From: JBARDN01 sp050736695 | GTDB taxonomy: Bacteria; Desulfobacterota; Binatia; Binatales; Binataceae | DNA: 64,000 bases | Assembly (NCBI GenBank): GCA_050736695.1 | Contig: JBOHWH010000170.1 | Location: forward strand, 4,958-68,957 | Direction of reading: 5' to 3' | Shown: positions 39,990 to 53,191 of the stretch, in pieces | Layout of the letters: every line of letters begins with the position of its first letter | Position numbering within the stretch: the stretch's first letter is position 1 | The notes under the pieces: model-generated | The model's database searches: none | What the model saw: the letters and a program-made list of their open reading frames with translations, nothing else | Told to the model about the DNA's origin: nothing | Translations under genes and position numbers: made by a program

Positions 39990-42900
39990 ATCCGTCCCGG
40001 CCGTTTATTCTGCGGCCGATCGCAACCTCGCTGCTGATGGCGGGGCTGATGCTCGCCGGCATATTTGCCTACAGGCAGTTGCCGGTCTCCGCGCTGCCGG
40101 AAGTCGATTATCCTACGATCCAGGTTGTGACCTTCTACCCCGGCGCCAGCCCCGACGTGATGGCGTCTTCGGTCACCGCGCCGCTGGAGCGCCAATTCGG
40201 GCAGGTTCCCGGACTTAACCAAATGACCTCGAACAGTTCGTTCGGGAGCTCGGTTATCACCCTGCAGTTCGTCCTCGATCTGGATATCGATGTGGCCGAG
40301 CAAGAGGTGCAGGCCGCGATCAATGCCGCCTCGACCTATCTGCCGGCCGACTTGCCCAATCCTCCGATTTACAGCAAGACCAATCCCGCCGACGCGCCGA
40401 TCCTGACCATGGCGTTGACCTCGACCGAGCTCCCGCTCGATCAGGTGGAAGATCTCGCCGACACGCGCCTTGCGGAGCGCATCTCGCAGCTCTCCGGGGT
40501 TGGCCTGGTAAGTATCAGCGGCGGACAGAAGCCCTCGGTGCGTGTCGATGCGAACCCTACGGCGCTGGCCTCATACGGACTCAACCTGGAGAGCCTGCGC
40601 GTCGCTATCGCGGCGGCGAATGTGGACGAGGCCAAGGGCAACTTCGACGGCCCGGGGCAGGCGTACACGATTGGCGCCAACGATCAGCTTCTGACTGCGA
40701 AAGACTACGGCCCGTTGATTGTCGCCTATCACAACGGCGCGCCGGTCCGGCTCTCGGATGTCGCCCGGGTCAGCGCCGGGGCTGAGAACGTCAAGGAAGC
40801 CGCGTGGATGAATCTCACGCCGGCCGTAATCATGAACGTTCAGCGCCAGCCCGGCGCCAATATTATCGAGGTCGTCGATCGGATCAAAAAGCTGATGCCG
40901 CAGCTTAAAGCCGGGCTGCCATCGTCGGTCAACGTATCGATTCTGACTGACCGCACAACCACCATCCGCGCCTCGGTCGCCGACGTGCAGTTCGAGTTGA
41001 TGCTGACGGTGGCGCTGGTCGTGATGGTCATCTTCCTGTTCCTGCGCAATATCGCAGCCACCGTGATTCCGAGTATCGCGGTGCCGCTTTCGATCGTCGG
41101 CACGTTTGGCGTGATGTATCTGCTGGGTTACAGCCTCAACAACCTGACCCTGATGGCGCTGACGATCTCGACCGGGTTCGTGGTCGATGACGCGATCGTC
41201 ATGATCGAGAACATCTCGCGCTTTATCGAGGAAGGGCAGCCGCCGCTGCAGGCGGCGTTAAACGGCTCCAAGCAAATCGGGTTCACGATCGTGTCGTTGA
41301 CCGTCTCGCTAATCGCGGTGCTGATTCCGCTCTTGTTCATGGGCGATATAGTCGGGCGCCTGTTTCGCGAATTCGCGATCACGCTGGCGGTAACGATCCT
41401 GGTCTCCGCGGCCGTGTCGCTGACCCTGACGCCGATGATGTGCGCGCGGCTTTTGCGGCACAAGCCGAAAGCCCGGCAGAACCGCCTCTACCGCAAGTCG
41501 GAGCAAATCTTCGAGGATACGATCGCGTTCTACGGCAAAACGCTCACCTGGGTGCTGCGCCATGAACAGGCGACGCTGGCGGTGGCGATCGCGACGCTTA
41601 TCCTCACGATCGTTTTGTACATCGTCGCACCCAAAGGATTTTTTCCGGTGCAGGACACCGGCGTAATCGAAGGCGTGTCCGAGGCGCCTCAGACCATCTC
41701 GTTTCCCGCGATGGCGGCGCGGCAGCAGGAACTCGCCAAGGTGATTCTCGGCAATCCCAGCGTGCAGAGCCTGTCGTCGTTTGTCGGAATTGACGGGACC
41801 AACACTACCGTCAACAGCGGACGCTTTCTGATAAACCTCAAGCCGCAGGACGAACGCGACGCAACGATCACGCAGGTTATCGCGGGTCTGCAAAACGCAA
41901 CCGCGCAGATTCATGGAATCGATTTGTACCTGCAGCCGGTGCAGGACTTGACCGTCGAAGATCGCGTCAGCCGCACCGAGTATCAGTACAGCCTCGAGGA
42001 TCCGAATCCCGCCGAATTAAGCGATTGGACCGCGCGCCTGATGGCGAAGCTCAAGGCGATGCCTCAATTGCGCGACCTCGCAACCGACCAGCAGAACCAT
42101 GGGCTCGAAGCCGACATTACAATCGACCGCAACACCGCCTCGCGCCTCGGAATTGGACTGCAATCGATCGATGCCAGCCTCTACGACGCGTACGGCCAGC
42201 GGCAAGTCTCGACCATCTTTACCCAGCTCAACCAGTACCACGTGGTGCTGGAGGTGGCGCCGGAGTTCCAGCAGGATCCGGCCGCGCTCGACGACCTGTA
42301 TTTTGCCGCAACCGGCGGTGGCGAAGTTCCGCTGAGCACCTTCGGCAAGATCACGAAAACCACGACTCCGCTGGTGGTGAATCACGAGGGCCAGTTTCCG
42401 GCGGTGACGATTTCTTTCGATGTGGGCCAGGGATACTCGCTCGGTGACGCGGTCAACGCGATCAAGCGGGCCGAGGCCGACATCGGGATGCCGGCCAGCA
42501 TCCAGGCCGCCTTCCAGGGAACCGCGCAGGCGTTTCAGGCCTCGCTGGCGAACGAGCCGATCCTGATCCTGGCGGCGCTGATCACGGTCTATATCGTGCT
42601 CGGCGTTTTGTACGAGAGCTACATCCATCCGATCACGATTCTTTCGACGCTGCCGTCGGCGGGAGTCGGCGCGATTCTGGCGCTGCTCATCTGCCGCGAA
42701 GATCTGGACGTGATCGCGCTTATCGGCATCATTCTGCTCATAGGTATCGTCAAAAAAAACGCGATCATGATGATCGACTTCGCGCTCGAGGCGCAGCGCA
42801 AGGACGGCAAGTCGCCGCGCGAGGCGATCTATCAGGCCTGCCTGTTGCGCTTCCGGCCGATCATGATGACCACGATGGCGGCGCTGCTCGGCGGACTCCC

Positions 42901-43110
42901 GCTCGCGCTCGGCACCGGCACCGGCTCGGAGCTGCGCCGTCCGCTCGGGATCACGATCGTCGGAGGCCTGCTGCTCAGCCAGTTGCTGACGCTGTACACA
43001 ACGCCGGTAATCTTTCTTGCCTTCGAGCGTCTGGCGGAACGCTTCGCCGGCGCGCCGTCACCCGTGCCGGTTAAGGACGCGGTGCCCGGGTCGGCGGGAG
43101 CGCAGGCTTC

Positions 43111-43114
<4 letters not shown>
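39986..43114 (+). CDS. mdtB: RND multidrug transporter subunit (MdtB-like)
   Basis: A 1042-residue HAE1-family pump with twelve predicted membrane helices and two large periplasmic loops. The N-terminal R-P-I-A-T-S-L-L-M-A-G, the proton-relay helix motif T-G-F-V-V-D-D-A-I-V-M-I-E-N and the late G-I-V-K-K-N-A-I-M-M-I-D are typical. Proton-driven export of hydrophobic compounds. It is followed by a second related pump with a 4-bp overlap, as in the MdtBC heterocomplex. No TolC-like gene is present in the window. Confidence 0.92.
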
Positions 43115-46221
<3,107 letters not shown>

Positions 46222-46242
46222 ATCTCCGGGCGAGCTTTCGTT

Positions 46243-47172
46243 TCAGCGGCTCGAGATGCGCGGGGCGATACTCGCACCGCTTATCAGGATAAGAACTTCG
46301 GAGCGCCGATTCTCAGGATCGAGCCGCGCTACAAATGCGGGAAACTCGCTGCGCCCGAGTCCGACATCGGTGCGCGCGTCGCAGCCGCATCGCGCCGCCA
46401 AGCCGTCGTTGATCGTGGCGAAGCGGTCCAGATGCAGCGCCGCGATCGGCAGCGAATCTTCGGCGATGCCCAGCTTCAAGATCCCGCCCGCGCCAAGTTC
46501 AGGAGCCTCGACCATCGGCGTGCCGGCCACCGTCGCAGTCTTAACGACCCAGTTGCGAAACTTGTCGTCACTCATCCGGCCCGTGTGCGAGTTCTCACGC
46601 TGAAGCTCGCTGATCGCGCCTTTCAGGGCCGATTTTGTTGCGCGGCTCGAATGAGCAGGCTTGAGGTTCACGAGCTTCCACATCTGCTCCGACCATCGCG
46701 CAACTTCGGCGCGGCTGGCGCCGGGAGTCGCCTCGTAGTCCTCGGCGGCGGATTCCGCGCCCGCCAAATCGCCGCTCTTGAGCGCATGCTCGACCCGATC
46801 CGCGTCGCTCTGCGCGATCGCCGAATTTATCCGTGCGAGAAGCGGGCCGCTGTTGCTATTGGGCAGGGCCGCCGCCTCGGCGCATGCCTGCTGCTGATCG
46901 GCGAGCGGAAATGAGGGCGCGCCGATGGTGAAATCAGTGATGCACAAGTCGTCCTTGACCTCGCGCAACTCCGCGGCGGAAAGCTTTTCGGGATGCGCCG
47001 AAAGAGCGATCAGATCGGGACGCGCACGCGCGTAGTCGCCCGCCTTCATCCGCGCCCGCGCAGAGGTTAGCGCGCTCGGGGCGCATCCGGCGGCGAGTAA
47101 CGCGACGAGGCATACTAATCCGATGCCGAGCCCGCCGACGCCGATCGAGGGCGTTTGCGAAGAATGGATCAC
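46243..47172 (-). CDS. Hypothetical lipoprotein
   Basis: A 309-residue protein with a lipoprotein signal peptide: hydrophobic stretch at about residues 14-29 ending L-L-A-A-G-C, a good lipobox with Cys30. The mature part is largely helical with TPR-like pairs (A-R-A-R-M-K-A-G-D-Y-A-R-A-R; A-L-K-S-G-D-L-A-G-A-E-S-A-A) and a C-terminal globular region rich in strands. No family is recognised. Probably in the periplasm, attached to a membrane. Convergent with the efflux operon. Confidence 0.65.
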   Translation of the reverse strand: MIHSSQTPSIGVGGLGIGLVCLVALLAAGCAPSALTSARARMKAGDYARARPDLIALSAHPEKLSAAELREVKDDLCITDFTIGAPSFPLADQQQACAEAAALPNSNSGPLLARINSAIAQSDADRVEHALKSGDLAGAESAAEDYEATPGASRAEVARWSEQMWKLVNLKPAHSSRATKSALKGAISELQRENSHTGRMSDDKFRNWVVKTATVAGTPMVEAPELGAGGILKLGIAEDSLPIAALHLDRFATINDGLAARCGCDARTDVGLGRSEFPAFVARLDPENRRSEVLILISGASIAPRISSR

Positions 47173-47220
47173 GACTCGATTATGCGCGCGACAGCGCTCT
47201 TTTGGGAAATGTTTTTTTAC

Positions 47221-47248
47221 GAAATTAGTGAAAAGAAATTAGTGAAAA
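47221..47248. repeat. Tandem 14-bp direct repeat
   Basis: GAAATTAGTGAAAA occurs twice head to tail at 47221-47234 and 47235-47248, in the AT-rich gap between the lipoprotein and acetate transporter genes. It may be a regulator site for the lipoprotein gene or a slippage product. Confidence 0.6.
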
Positions 47249-47318
47249 CTGAACGAGAAAGCCACGCGCCGGAAGCGATAGCTGGTATCGCACCGGCGCG
47301 TGCGTTTATCGCGGAAAA

Positions 47319-47990
47319 CTACGCGGTGGCTTGATAGTTCCCGTGATCCGCTGGATGTATTCGATGGATGCGATCCATCTCGTCGCGCGCGGTGCGTTCG
47401 CGAACCGAGTCCGATTCACCAAGCGGAACCGAATCCTTCATGCTCGTTTCGTTGTACAGCGCGGCGAAAGATCCGTAACCGCTGATCACGCCCGAAATCA
47501 GGGCGGAGATTCCACCAATCACGCCGATGACACCCACGGCGGTGAACATTGCAATTCCCATCAGTCCGAACGCGATCCAGAGAAATAGCAACGACAGATT
47601 CATCGCGGCAAATTCATAGAACGATGCGACCCACAGCCACAACGTGACTACCGCACTGACGATAAAAACCATCGCCACGCTGTCGATCGCCACCGCACTG
47701 GCGGCATGAACGCCAAAAACGGTCAGGTGGGCCAAGCCCCACCAGCCAAAGAACGCGCCCAGAAAAGTGAACGCGGTTGCCGCGATCGGATCGCCGTATG
47801 CAAATCCCCACATTCCAGCGAGGATTTCGATCAGTCCTCCAAACAGCATCGCCTCCAACATATACGGCGCCCACGCGGTTACAGGCTGAAAGATTACCGC
47901 GACACCCATCAGGAACACGGCTACCGCAAGTCCTGCCAACCCGAGAGGGATCGGTGATGCCAAGCCCTTGTCTTTACCCGGTCGTAACAT
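47319..47990 (-). CDS. satP: Acetate uptake transporter (GPR1/FUN34/YaaH, SatP family)
   Basis: A 223-residue membrane protein with six hydrophobic segments. The family start S-P-I-P-L-G-L-A-G-L-A (N-P-A-P-L-G-L type) at about residues 12-22 and F-G-G-L-I-E-I-L-A-G-M-W-G-F-A-Y-G-D-P-I-A-A-T-A near 50-73 are diagnostic. It imports acetate and succinate with protons in known members. ATG 47990 is chosen because GGAGG lies 5 nt upstream (complement of 47996-48000). The polar C-terminal tail of about 45 residues is longer than usual. Fits with PEPCK-based gluconeogenesis on acetate. Confidence 0.9.
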   Translation of the reverse strand: MLRPGKDKGLASPIPLGLAGLAVAVFLMGVAVIFQPVTAWAPYMLEAMLFGGLIEILAGMWGFAYGDPIAATAFTFLGAFFGWWGLAHLTVFGVHAASAVAIDSVAMVFIVSAVVTLWLWVASFYEFAAMNLSLLFLWIAFGLMGIAMFTAVGVIGVIGGISALISGVISGYGSFAALYNETSMKDSVPLGESDSVRERTARDEMDRIHRIHPADHGNYQATA

Positions 47991-48000
47991 ACGCACCTCC

Positions 48001-48565
48001 GTTTGGGCGGCGCGCTGATCGAGAGAGGGACGTCAGAACGCCGCAGGTTTAACGTGTGTCTTGCACACATCTAATCTCCGTTCGGCTTCGTCTCTGTCGT
48101 CGAACGGGGCGTTTACGTTTCAATTATTAGACGCATGAGAAACGCGAAATTATTCAATGCGCAGAGGTAATTGTCGCAGCCGATGTATCGCGACATGACC
48201 GATATCGCGTCAAGTGTTCGCTGGTGTCGCACAGACAGGCATTGGCCACATCGTGTCACCAGCAGCGACAAATCCTGGTCAATTACGCCGTACTTCGTTT
48301 ATTTCCATTTCAATTCGGAGAATCTGTCGTACCAGATCGAAACGCTATTCAAAGAATCCGGAGGCTCTTATCGTACCGTGTCCGGACACTCCTTGTATCA
48401 ATCTCGTGCAAATACTCGATTCAGGTGCATAAGCAGCTCGCTGCGACGCATCTGTTCGCTGTGGCATGACCTCTGCACTTGTCACCCGTCGACAGCGGAA
48501 AACAACGGAGTTCATCTCCAAATTACGTCAACACGAGCCATCGCTCGAAGGTCAGGAAAAGAGTC
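48001..48565. other. Long intergenic control region between satP and the Tad locus
   Basis: 565 bp with no supported gene; short open frames here have no family-like sequence. It contains the sigma-54-type promoter at 48463-48478 and, nearer satP, an inverted repeat CCGTTCG/CGAACGG (48078-48084 and 48101-48107). The space upstream of the promoter (48130-48460) would suit enhancer sites for a sigma-54 activator. No clear repeated binding site was recognised. Confidence 0.55.
48463..48478 (+). promoter_or_regulatory. Sigma-54 (-24/-12) promoter of the flp-tad locus
   Basis: TGGCATGACCTCTGCA: the invariant GG (48464-48465) and GC (48476-48477) are exactly 10 nt apart, and TGGCA and TGCA match the consensus elements. 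It lies about 88 bp upstream of the pilin start, with no other gene in between. Confidence 0.7.
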
Positions 48566-48745
48566 ATGCGGAACTGGATCACAAAGATGTACGTGCGAAT
48601 GAATATGGCCAAGGGACAGACAATGACCGAGTACGTGCTGATTATCGCCGCGATCGCGGTGGCAGGCTACGTCGCCTACCAAGGCCTCGAAGGCGGTATC
48701 AACGAGATCATTACGAATGTCACGAACACCTTGGCGGGCGCGTAA
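48566..48745 (+). CDS. flp: Flp/Fap-type pilin
   Basis: A 59-residue type IVb pilin precursor. The class III leader ends in A-K-G, and the mature start Q-T-M-T-E-Y with Glu at position 5 fits the prepilin peptidase site G|x-x-x-x-E-Y. A hydrophobic helix (V-L-I-I-A-A-I-A-V-A-G-Y-V-A) follows, with the short C-terminal helix typical of Flp. ATG 48566 is used, preceded by AGGAAAAGAG. It opens the Tad locus and is probably the most highly expressed product. Confidence 0.88.
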   Translation: MRNWITKMYVRMNMAKGQTMTEYVLIIAAIAVAGYVAYQGLEGGINEIITNVTNTLAGA

Positions 48746-49007
48746 TTCGTCACCGGCGAGCACGGATGATCTCCGTGTCGCCGTATGCATCGGCAGCCGG
48801 CGGCGGGAAAACATTCCCGCTGCCGGCAACCGAATCCAATAGGAGAACCGAACGGCGCCAACAGAGTAGTCGCAAACTGCGATCGCTCCGAAGTTGAAGA
48901 GATCTTGAACCAACGCAGTGCCTGGATCGTGATGCGCCAATAGCCAGTCGCGCACCGAGGAATTTTAACCCGGCGGGCCGTATGAGCGGGCGGAACCGAG
49001 GGGAGAA

Positions 49008-50102
49008 ATGAGAAGACCATTGATTTTCGCGATCCTGGCGGGGTTTGCCGCGGTCCTTGCCGCGATAATTGTTTTTTCTGCCCTTAAACGGCGTGAGGCC
49101 GAGGTGCAAAAGGCGCTCGCGAGCAGCGTCGATATCGTGGTCGCCGCGCATGACCTGGTACTCGGCGCGCGAATCGATGCGAGCGCGGTCAAGCTGGCGC
49201 GATGGTCGCGCGACAGCGTGCCATCGGGCGCCTTCACCGACCCCCAGGCGCTGATCAATTCATTCGTAAAAATAGAAATTGTCGCGAACGAACCGGTCGT
49301 TGCCGCCAAGTTGTTCATGGGCGCGAAGACCGCGGGCGTGATGCCGCTGCTCATCCCCGACGGGATGCGCGCGATGGCGGTGCCGGTCGACGAGATCAGC
49401 GATATCGCAGGCTTCGTGCAGCCGCGCGCGCATGTTGACGTGCTGGTGTCGGTGTCGGGCTCGGGCCGCGACGAGCCGTCGTTCTCGAAGATGGTCCTGC
49501 AGGATATTGAAGTCCTGGCGGTCGCGCAGGAAATCGAAAGGAAGAACGACGACCCGGAGGAAGTCAAAGTTGTGACCCTGCTGGTCACTCCCGACCAGTC
49601 CGAGAAACTCGCATTGGCGAGCCACGAGGGTCAGTTGCGGCTCTCGATGCGCAATTACGACGATAGCAAGATCGTCATGACCAACGGCGCCGAGATGCGC
49701 GATCTGCACGGCGTCGGACCTCCCGCGTTGCCCGCTCAGATGGCGATCGTGCCGCGGCATGATTCGCCTCCGATGCGCAGGCTGAGCGTGCAGATCCTGC
49801 GCGACGGAAAATCCGACGAATCGGTCTCTTTCGTGAAAGCCGGGCTGGGAGCGCATCACATGAGCCTGATGCAGGCGCTCCCTCCGACCGCCGCGGCCGT
49901 GCCAACCGCGTCCGCGGCAGCTTCGGTTGCGGCTGCGCCGCAGCCGCCCGCGCGAGTCTCTGCCTCGATCATGGCGCCGCCGTTATTGGCGAAAACTCTG
50001 GGAGCTGACGCGGACGTGCCCGCACGATCGGCTGATCCTCCGTTTCCCGATCCCGCCACAACCCCGTACGCGCCGGCGCCGAAGACGATTGCGATTCCGT
50101 GA
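49008..50102 (+). CDS. cpaB: Flp pilus assembly protein CpaB/RcpC
   Basis: A 364-residue periplasmic protein with an N-terminal membrane segment (about residues 5-25), a SAF domain (V-V-A-A-H-D-L-V-L-G-A-R-I-D ... V-A-N-E-P-V-V-A-A-K-L), and V-P-V-D-E-I-S-D-I-A-G-F-V-Q-P-R-A-H-V-D-V-L, the CpaB/RcpC signature. It helps assemble or stabilise the secretin and binds the cell wall. The C-terminal 90 residues are Ala/Pro-rich and probably disordered. The stop overlaps the next start by 4 bp. Confidence 0.93.
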   Translation: MRRPLIFAILAGFAAVLAAIIVFSALKRREAEVQKALASSVDIVVAAHDLVLGARIDASAVKLARWSRDSVPSGAFTDPQALINSFVKIEIVANEPVVAAKLFMGAKTAGVMPLLIPDGMRAMAVPVDEISDIAGFVQPRAHVDVLVSVSGSGRDEPSFSKMVLQDIEVLAVAQEIERKNDDPEEVKVVTLLVTPDQSEKLALASHEGQLRLSMRNYDDSKIVMTNGAEMRDLHGVGPPALPAQMAIVPRHDSPPMRRLSVQILRDGKSDESVSFVKAGLGAHHMSLMQALPPTAAAVPTASAAASVAAAPQPPARVSASIMAPPLLAKTLGADADVPARSADPPFPDPATTPYAPAPKTIAIP

Positions 50103-51949
50103 CCGCGTGGAAGCAAAGGCGAGCAGCAATGCAGTCTCAGACATCAAACATAAACAGATTCGGACTCTGGACGGTCGCGATCGCCGCCGCCTGGGCAATC
50201 GCGATCGCCGGAGCCCGTGCCGCTTGGGCGCAAGCCGATCGTCCGATCGCGCAAGTCCCCCTGACGATCACGGCGGGTGAGAGCTACACCGTCGATAACC
50301 TGGCGCCCGACAGCAGGCCCGCGGTGCGCGTGATCGATAATCCGCATGCGCTGGTGGTTCATTCCGAGCTGCCGGGCAAGATGATTCTGCTCGGCGCCGA
50401 ACGCGGACGATGGATCATCGCCGTCACGCGAGCGGACGGCCGGCAGGCGGCCTACGACGTCGTCGTGAATAGTGTCGCAACGCCCGGTGATCCGCTCAAA
50501 CCGGGCGTGAGCCCCAACGCGACCATTGGTGAGGGGCTTACCGGCTCGCGTGCGGCCCGGTCGCCATCGCCGGCACCGTCGATGGGCTTGGCCGCCGCGC
50601 CGCCGGATTCTTCCGCGGCGGGCGAGCTCGCGCCAATGGCGCCTGCGAGAGTCGCGCCGCAGCCGATTGCGAATTCGCAGACCTTCGGCTTCGCTCCCGC
50701 GGCGGCGACTGCCGCGAAAACCCCCGGCAACGATGTTCCCGAAGGCAAATGGCGCAGCGATCCCGCCGTCGCGAGCAATGGCGGCTACACCTCGCCTTCA
50801 GACTCGGGCGGTCCGGGCGCGCCCAACTTCATGTCCGACGATTCGATCGTGCTGATGCAGGGAACCTCGAAGGTGCTCGATTTTCGCCGCCGCCTCATCC
50901 GCGTCTCGATCGCGGACTCCAAAATCGCGGACATCCAGGTGATAAATCCGTCGCAGATAAATCTGGTCGGACATGCACCGGGCTTCACGACCTTGGCGGT
51001 GTGGGACGATCAGGGCAACTACCAGGAGCGCCAGGTGCGGATCGACAGCGGCGGCAAGCAGCAGGTGATGCTCAACTGCGTGGTCGCGGAGCTGGATCGC
51101 TCGACGATCGAAAACCAGGGCATCAATCTGTCGCTCGCGCTCGCAAACTATGGCTTCTCGATCGTTGGATTGCCGGGCGCGGTCGCAACCCCCTATAGCG
51201 CTCAGAGTCAGCTTTCGTCCTCGGGACCGCAGGGCGGCTCAGCCGGAGGAATTCTGCCATTTGGCGGCGAACTGATTCCGCTGGTTCTCTCACCGAATTT
51301 GACTTACGGGCTCGCGGCCGGAAACTCGAATATCCAGACCCAAAGCTTTTTTCAGTTTCTCGAAAATCACAATCTGGCGAAGATCCTCGCGGAGCCGCAT
51401 CTGCTCGCGAACTCCGGCGAACAAGCCAAGTTCCTGTCGGGCGGCGAAATTCCGATCGTAATCGCACAGGCGCTCAACACCTCGATCGTGTTCAAGCAGT
51501 TCGGCACCTCGGTCGATTTTTTGCCCACGGTTGTCGGCCGCAACACGATCGAGCTGTACGTCAAGCCCGAGGTTTCGGAGCCCGACTTTGCGCACGGGGT
51601 CTCGATGTTCGGGTTCACGGTTCCGGCTTTCGTCACGCGGCGCGCGCAAACGATGGTCACGCTGCGCGACGGGCAGACGCTCATCCTGGCGGGATTGATC
51701 CTGCACAACCCGATTTCAGTGGTTAACAAGGTGCCTTATCTGGGCGACGTGCCGTACCTGGGCGGACTTTTCCGCACCACTCAGCACACGATTCAGGAGA
51801 CCGATCTGGTGATGAGCGTGACGCCGCGGATTGTCGAACCGCTTCCGCGGGGCGCGCGGGTTGATCTGCCGGAAGGCAGCAGGATGTCGGCCGATGAAAT
51901 CAAGACTCGCGAAATCAGTCCGCCCGACGCGTCGCGGCCGCGGTTCTAG
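50099..51949 (+). CDS. cpaC: Flp pilus secretin CpaC/RcpA
   Basis: A 616-residue outer-membrane secretin. After a signal peptide (hydrophobic stretch G-L-W-T-V-A-I-A-A-A, cleaved near A-W-A-Q-A) come a pilus-specific N domain, an Ala/Pro-rich linker (about 140-240), a BON-like segment with V-L-D-F-R-R-R-L-I-R-V-S-I-A-D, and the C-terminal secretin domain (A-E-P-H-L-L-A-N-S-G-E-Q-A-K-F-L-S-G-G-E, V-P-Y-L-G-D-V-P-Y-L-G-G-L-F). GTG 50099 overlaps the cpaB stop; ATG 50129 is an alternative start that still leaves the signal peptide intact. Confidence 0.92.
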   Translation: MTAWKQRRAAMQSQTSNINRFGLWTVAIAAAWAIAIAGARAAWAQADRPIAQVPLTITAGESYTVDNLAPDSRPAVRVIDNPHALVVHSELPGKMILLGAERGRWIIAVTRADGRQAAYDVVVNSVATPGDPLKPGVSPNATIGEGLTGSRAARSPSPAPSMGLAAAPPDSSAAGELAPMAPARVAPQPIANSQTFGFAPAAATAAKTPGNDVPEGKWRSDPAVASNGGYTSPSDSGGPGAPNFMSDDSIVLMQGTSKVLDFRRRLIRVSIADSKIADIQVINPSQINLVGHAPGFTTLAVWDDQGNYQERQVRIDSGGKQQVMLNCVVAELDRSTIENQGINLSLALANYGFSIVGLPGAVATPYSAQSQLSSSGPQGGSAGGILPFGGELIPLVLSPNLTYGLAAGNSNIQTQSFFQFLENHNLAKILAEPHLLANSGEQAKFLSGGEIPIVIAQALNTSIVFKQFGTSVDFLPTVVGRNTIELYVKPEVSEPDFAHGVSMFGFTVPAFVTRRAQTMVTLRDGQTLILAGLILHNPISVVNKVPYLGDVPYLGGLFRTTQHTIQETDLVMSVTPRIVEPLPRGARVDLPEGSRMSADEIKTREISPPDASRPRF

Positions 51950-51969
51950 CCGCCGCTTATGAGGATCTC

Positions 51970-53181
51970 GTGTCAGTGCTCGGAGCAAATTACGAAACCA
52001 GGCGCGGAACGCTGCACGTACACTTGATGGGAGATAACGCCGAGCAGCGCGGCGCCGCGAAAGCCGCCCTGATGCTGCTGGGCGATCCGCCGCTGGAAAT
52101 CGAAGAGTCGGTGCTGGGCGCGCAGCCCGCGACCAAGCCCGACGTCCTGATGGTGATCGTTGCGAATAACGAAGAACAGAGCATCTCGTGCCTGCGAGCG
52201 GAGGCGGGGACGACTCCGCGCCCGATCATCTTTGCGCTGTTGCAATCGCGATCTCCCGGCCTGGTGAAGCGCGCGCTGCGCGCCGGCGCCGACGAGTTGC
52301 TGGTCACCCCGGTCGATTCCGGCGACGCAACCTGCGCACTCCTCAAGATCTCGGAAGCGCGATGGCGCTCGGACCGGCGCGACGGCGGTGTGGTCTGCTC
52401 GTTCGCCAGTATTGTCGGCGGAGTGGGGGTCACGACCCTGGTCGCGAACCTCGGCCTCGCGTTGCGCAAGGCGCAAAAACGCGTTGCGCTTATCGACCTC
52501 GATCTGCAGACCGGAGGACTTGCGGTGGTGCTCGGCCTGGAACCCGAGGTCACGATTCTGCCGCTCATCCGCCTGGACCGAAAGCTCGATTCGATCCAGC
52601 TCGAATCGGCGATGATCAAGCATCCGTCCGGCCTCTATCTGCTGGCTGCGCCAAAACGAATCGAAGAGGGCGAGATGGTGAGCGACGTTACGGTAGGAAC
52701 CGTGATCGATCTGATGCGCCAGCTATTCGACTTCGTAATTATCGACTGCGGCGATCATATCGACGAAAACGCAGTCGCCGCCTGGGAGCGCTCGGAGCAT
52801 CTGTTCTACGTGCTCGAGCAATCGATTACCTCCGCTCGATGCGCGTGGCGTTTCGTCGATTTGTTCGAGCGGCTTGGGCTTACCTCGCTCCAGCCGCGCT
52901 TCGTGCTGAACCGTCATCGCACGATGCATCCAATCACCGATAAACAGATCGAAACCACGCTCGGGCGCGATCTCTACGCGCGGATTCCTGCCGACGATCG
53001 CGCGCTGGAACGCGCCGAGGTCACCGCCAAAGACCTGTGGCAAGTCGCGCCCGCTTCGCCGCTGGCGCATTCGCTCGAGGCGCTCGCGCGCCGTATCGCG
53101 CCGAGTGCCGCCGAGTCCGCAATCGAGCCCGACACCGGATTCATCGCGCGGATCAGATCCGCCTTCGCCGCCCACGCTTGA
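51970..53181 (+). CDS. tadZ: Tad pilus localisation ATPase TadZ/CpaE
   Basis: A 403-residue protein with an N-terminal receiver-like domain (to about 135) and a C-terminal ParA/MinD-like ATPase domain. V-A-L-I-D-L-D-L-Q-T-G-G and F-V-I-I-D-C-G-D-H match the Walker A' and B regions. The Walker A region reads S-I-V-G-G-V-G-V-T-T, i.e. K-G-G-x-G-K-T with both lysines replaced. TadZ proteins often deviate here, so it may bind but not hydrolyse ATP. It recruits the Tad machine to the pole in known systems. GTG start at 51970. Confidence 0.88.
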   Translation: MSVLGANYETRRGTLHVHLMGDNAEQRGAAKAALMLLGDPPLEIEESVLGAQPATKPDVLMVIVANNEEQSISCLRAEAGTTPRPIIFALLQSRSPGLVKRALRAGADELLVTPVDSGDATCALLKISEARWRSDRRDGGVVCSFASIVGGVGVTTLVANLGLALRKAQKRVALIDLDLQTGGLAVVLGLEPEVTILPLIRLDRKLDSIQLESAMIKHPSGLYLLAAPKRIEEGEMVSDVTVGTVIDLMRQLFDFVIIDCGDHIDENAVAAWERSEHLFYVLEQSITSARCAWRFVDLFERLGLTSLQPRFVLNRHRTMHPITDKQIETTLGRDLYARIPADDRALERAEVTAKDLWQVAPASPLAHSLEALARRIAPSAAESAIEPDTGFIARIRSAFAAHA

Positions 53182-53191
53182 GGTTTTAATC

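Noticed and set aside
48171..48602. 143-codon frame upstream of the pilin
   Set aside because: Composition is not protein-like, it overlaps the sigma-54-type promoter and the pilin start, and it resembles no family.
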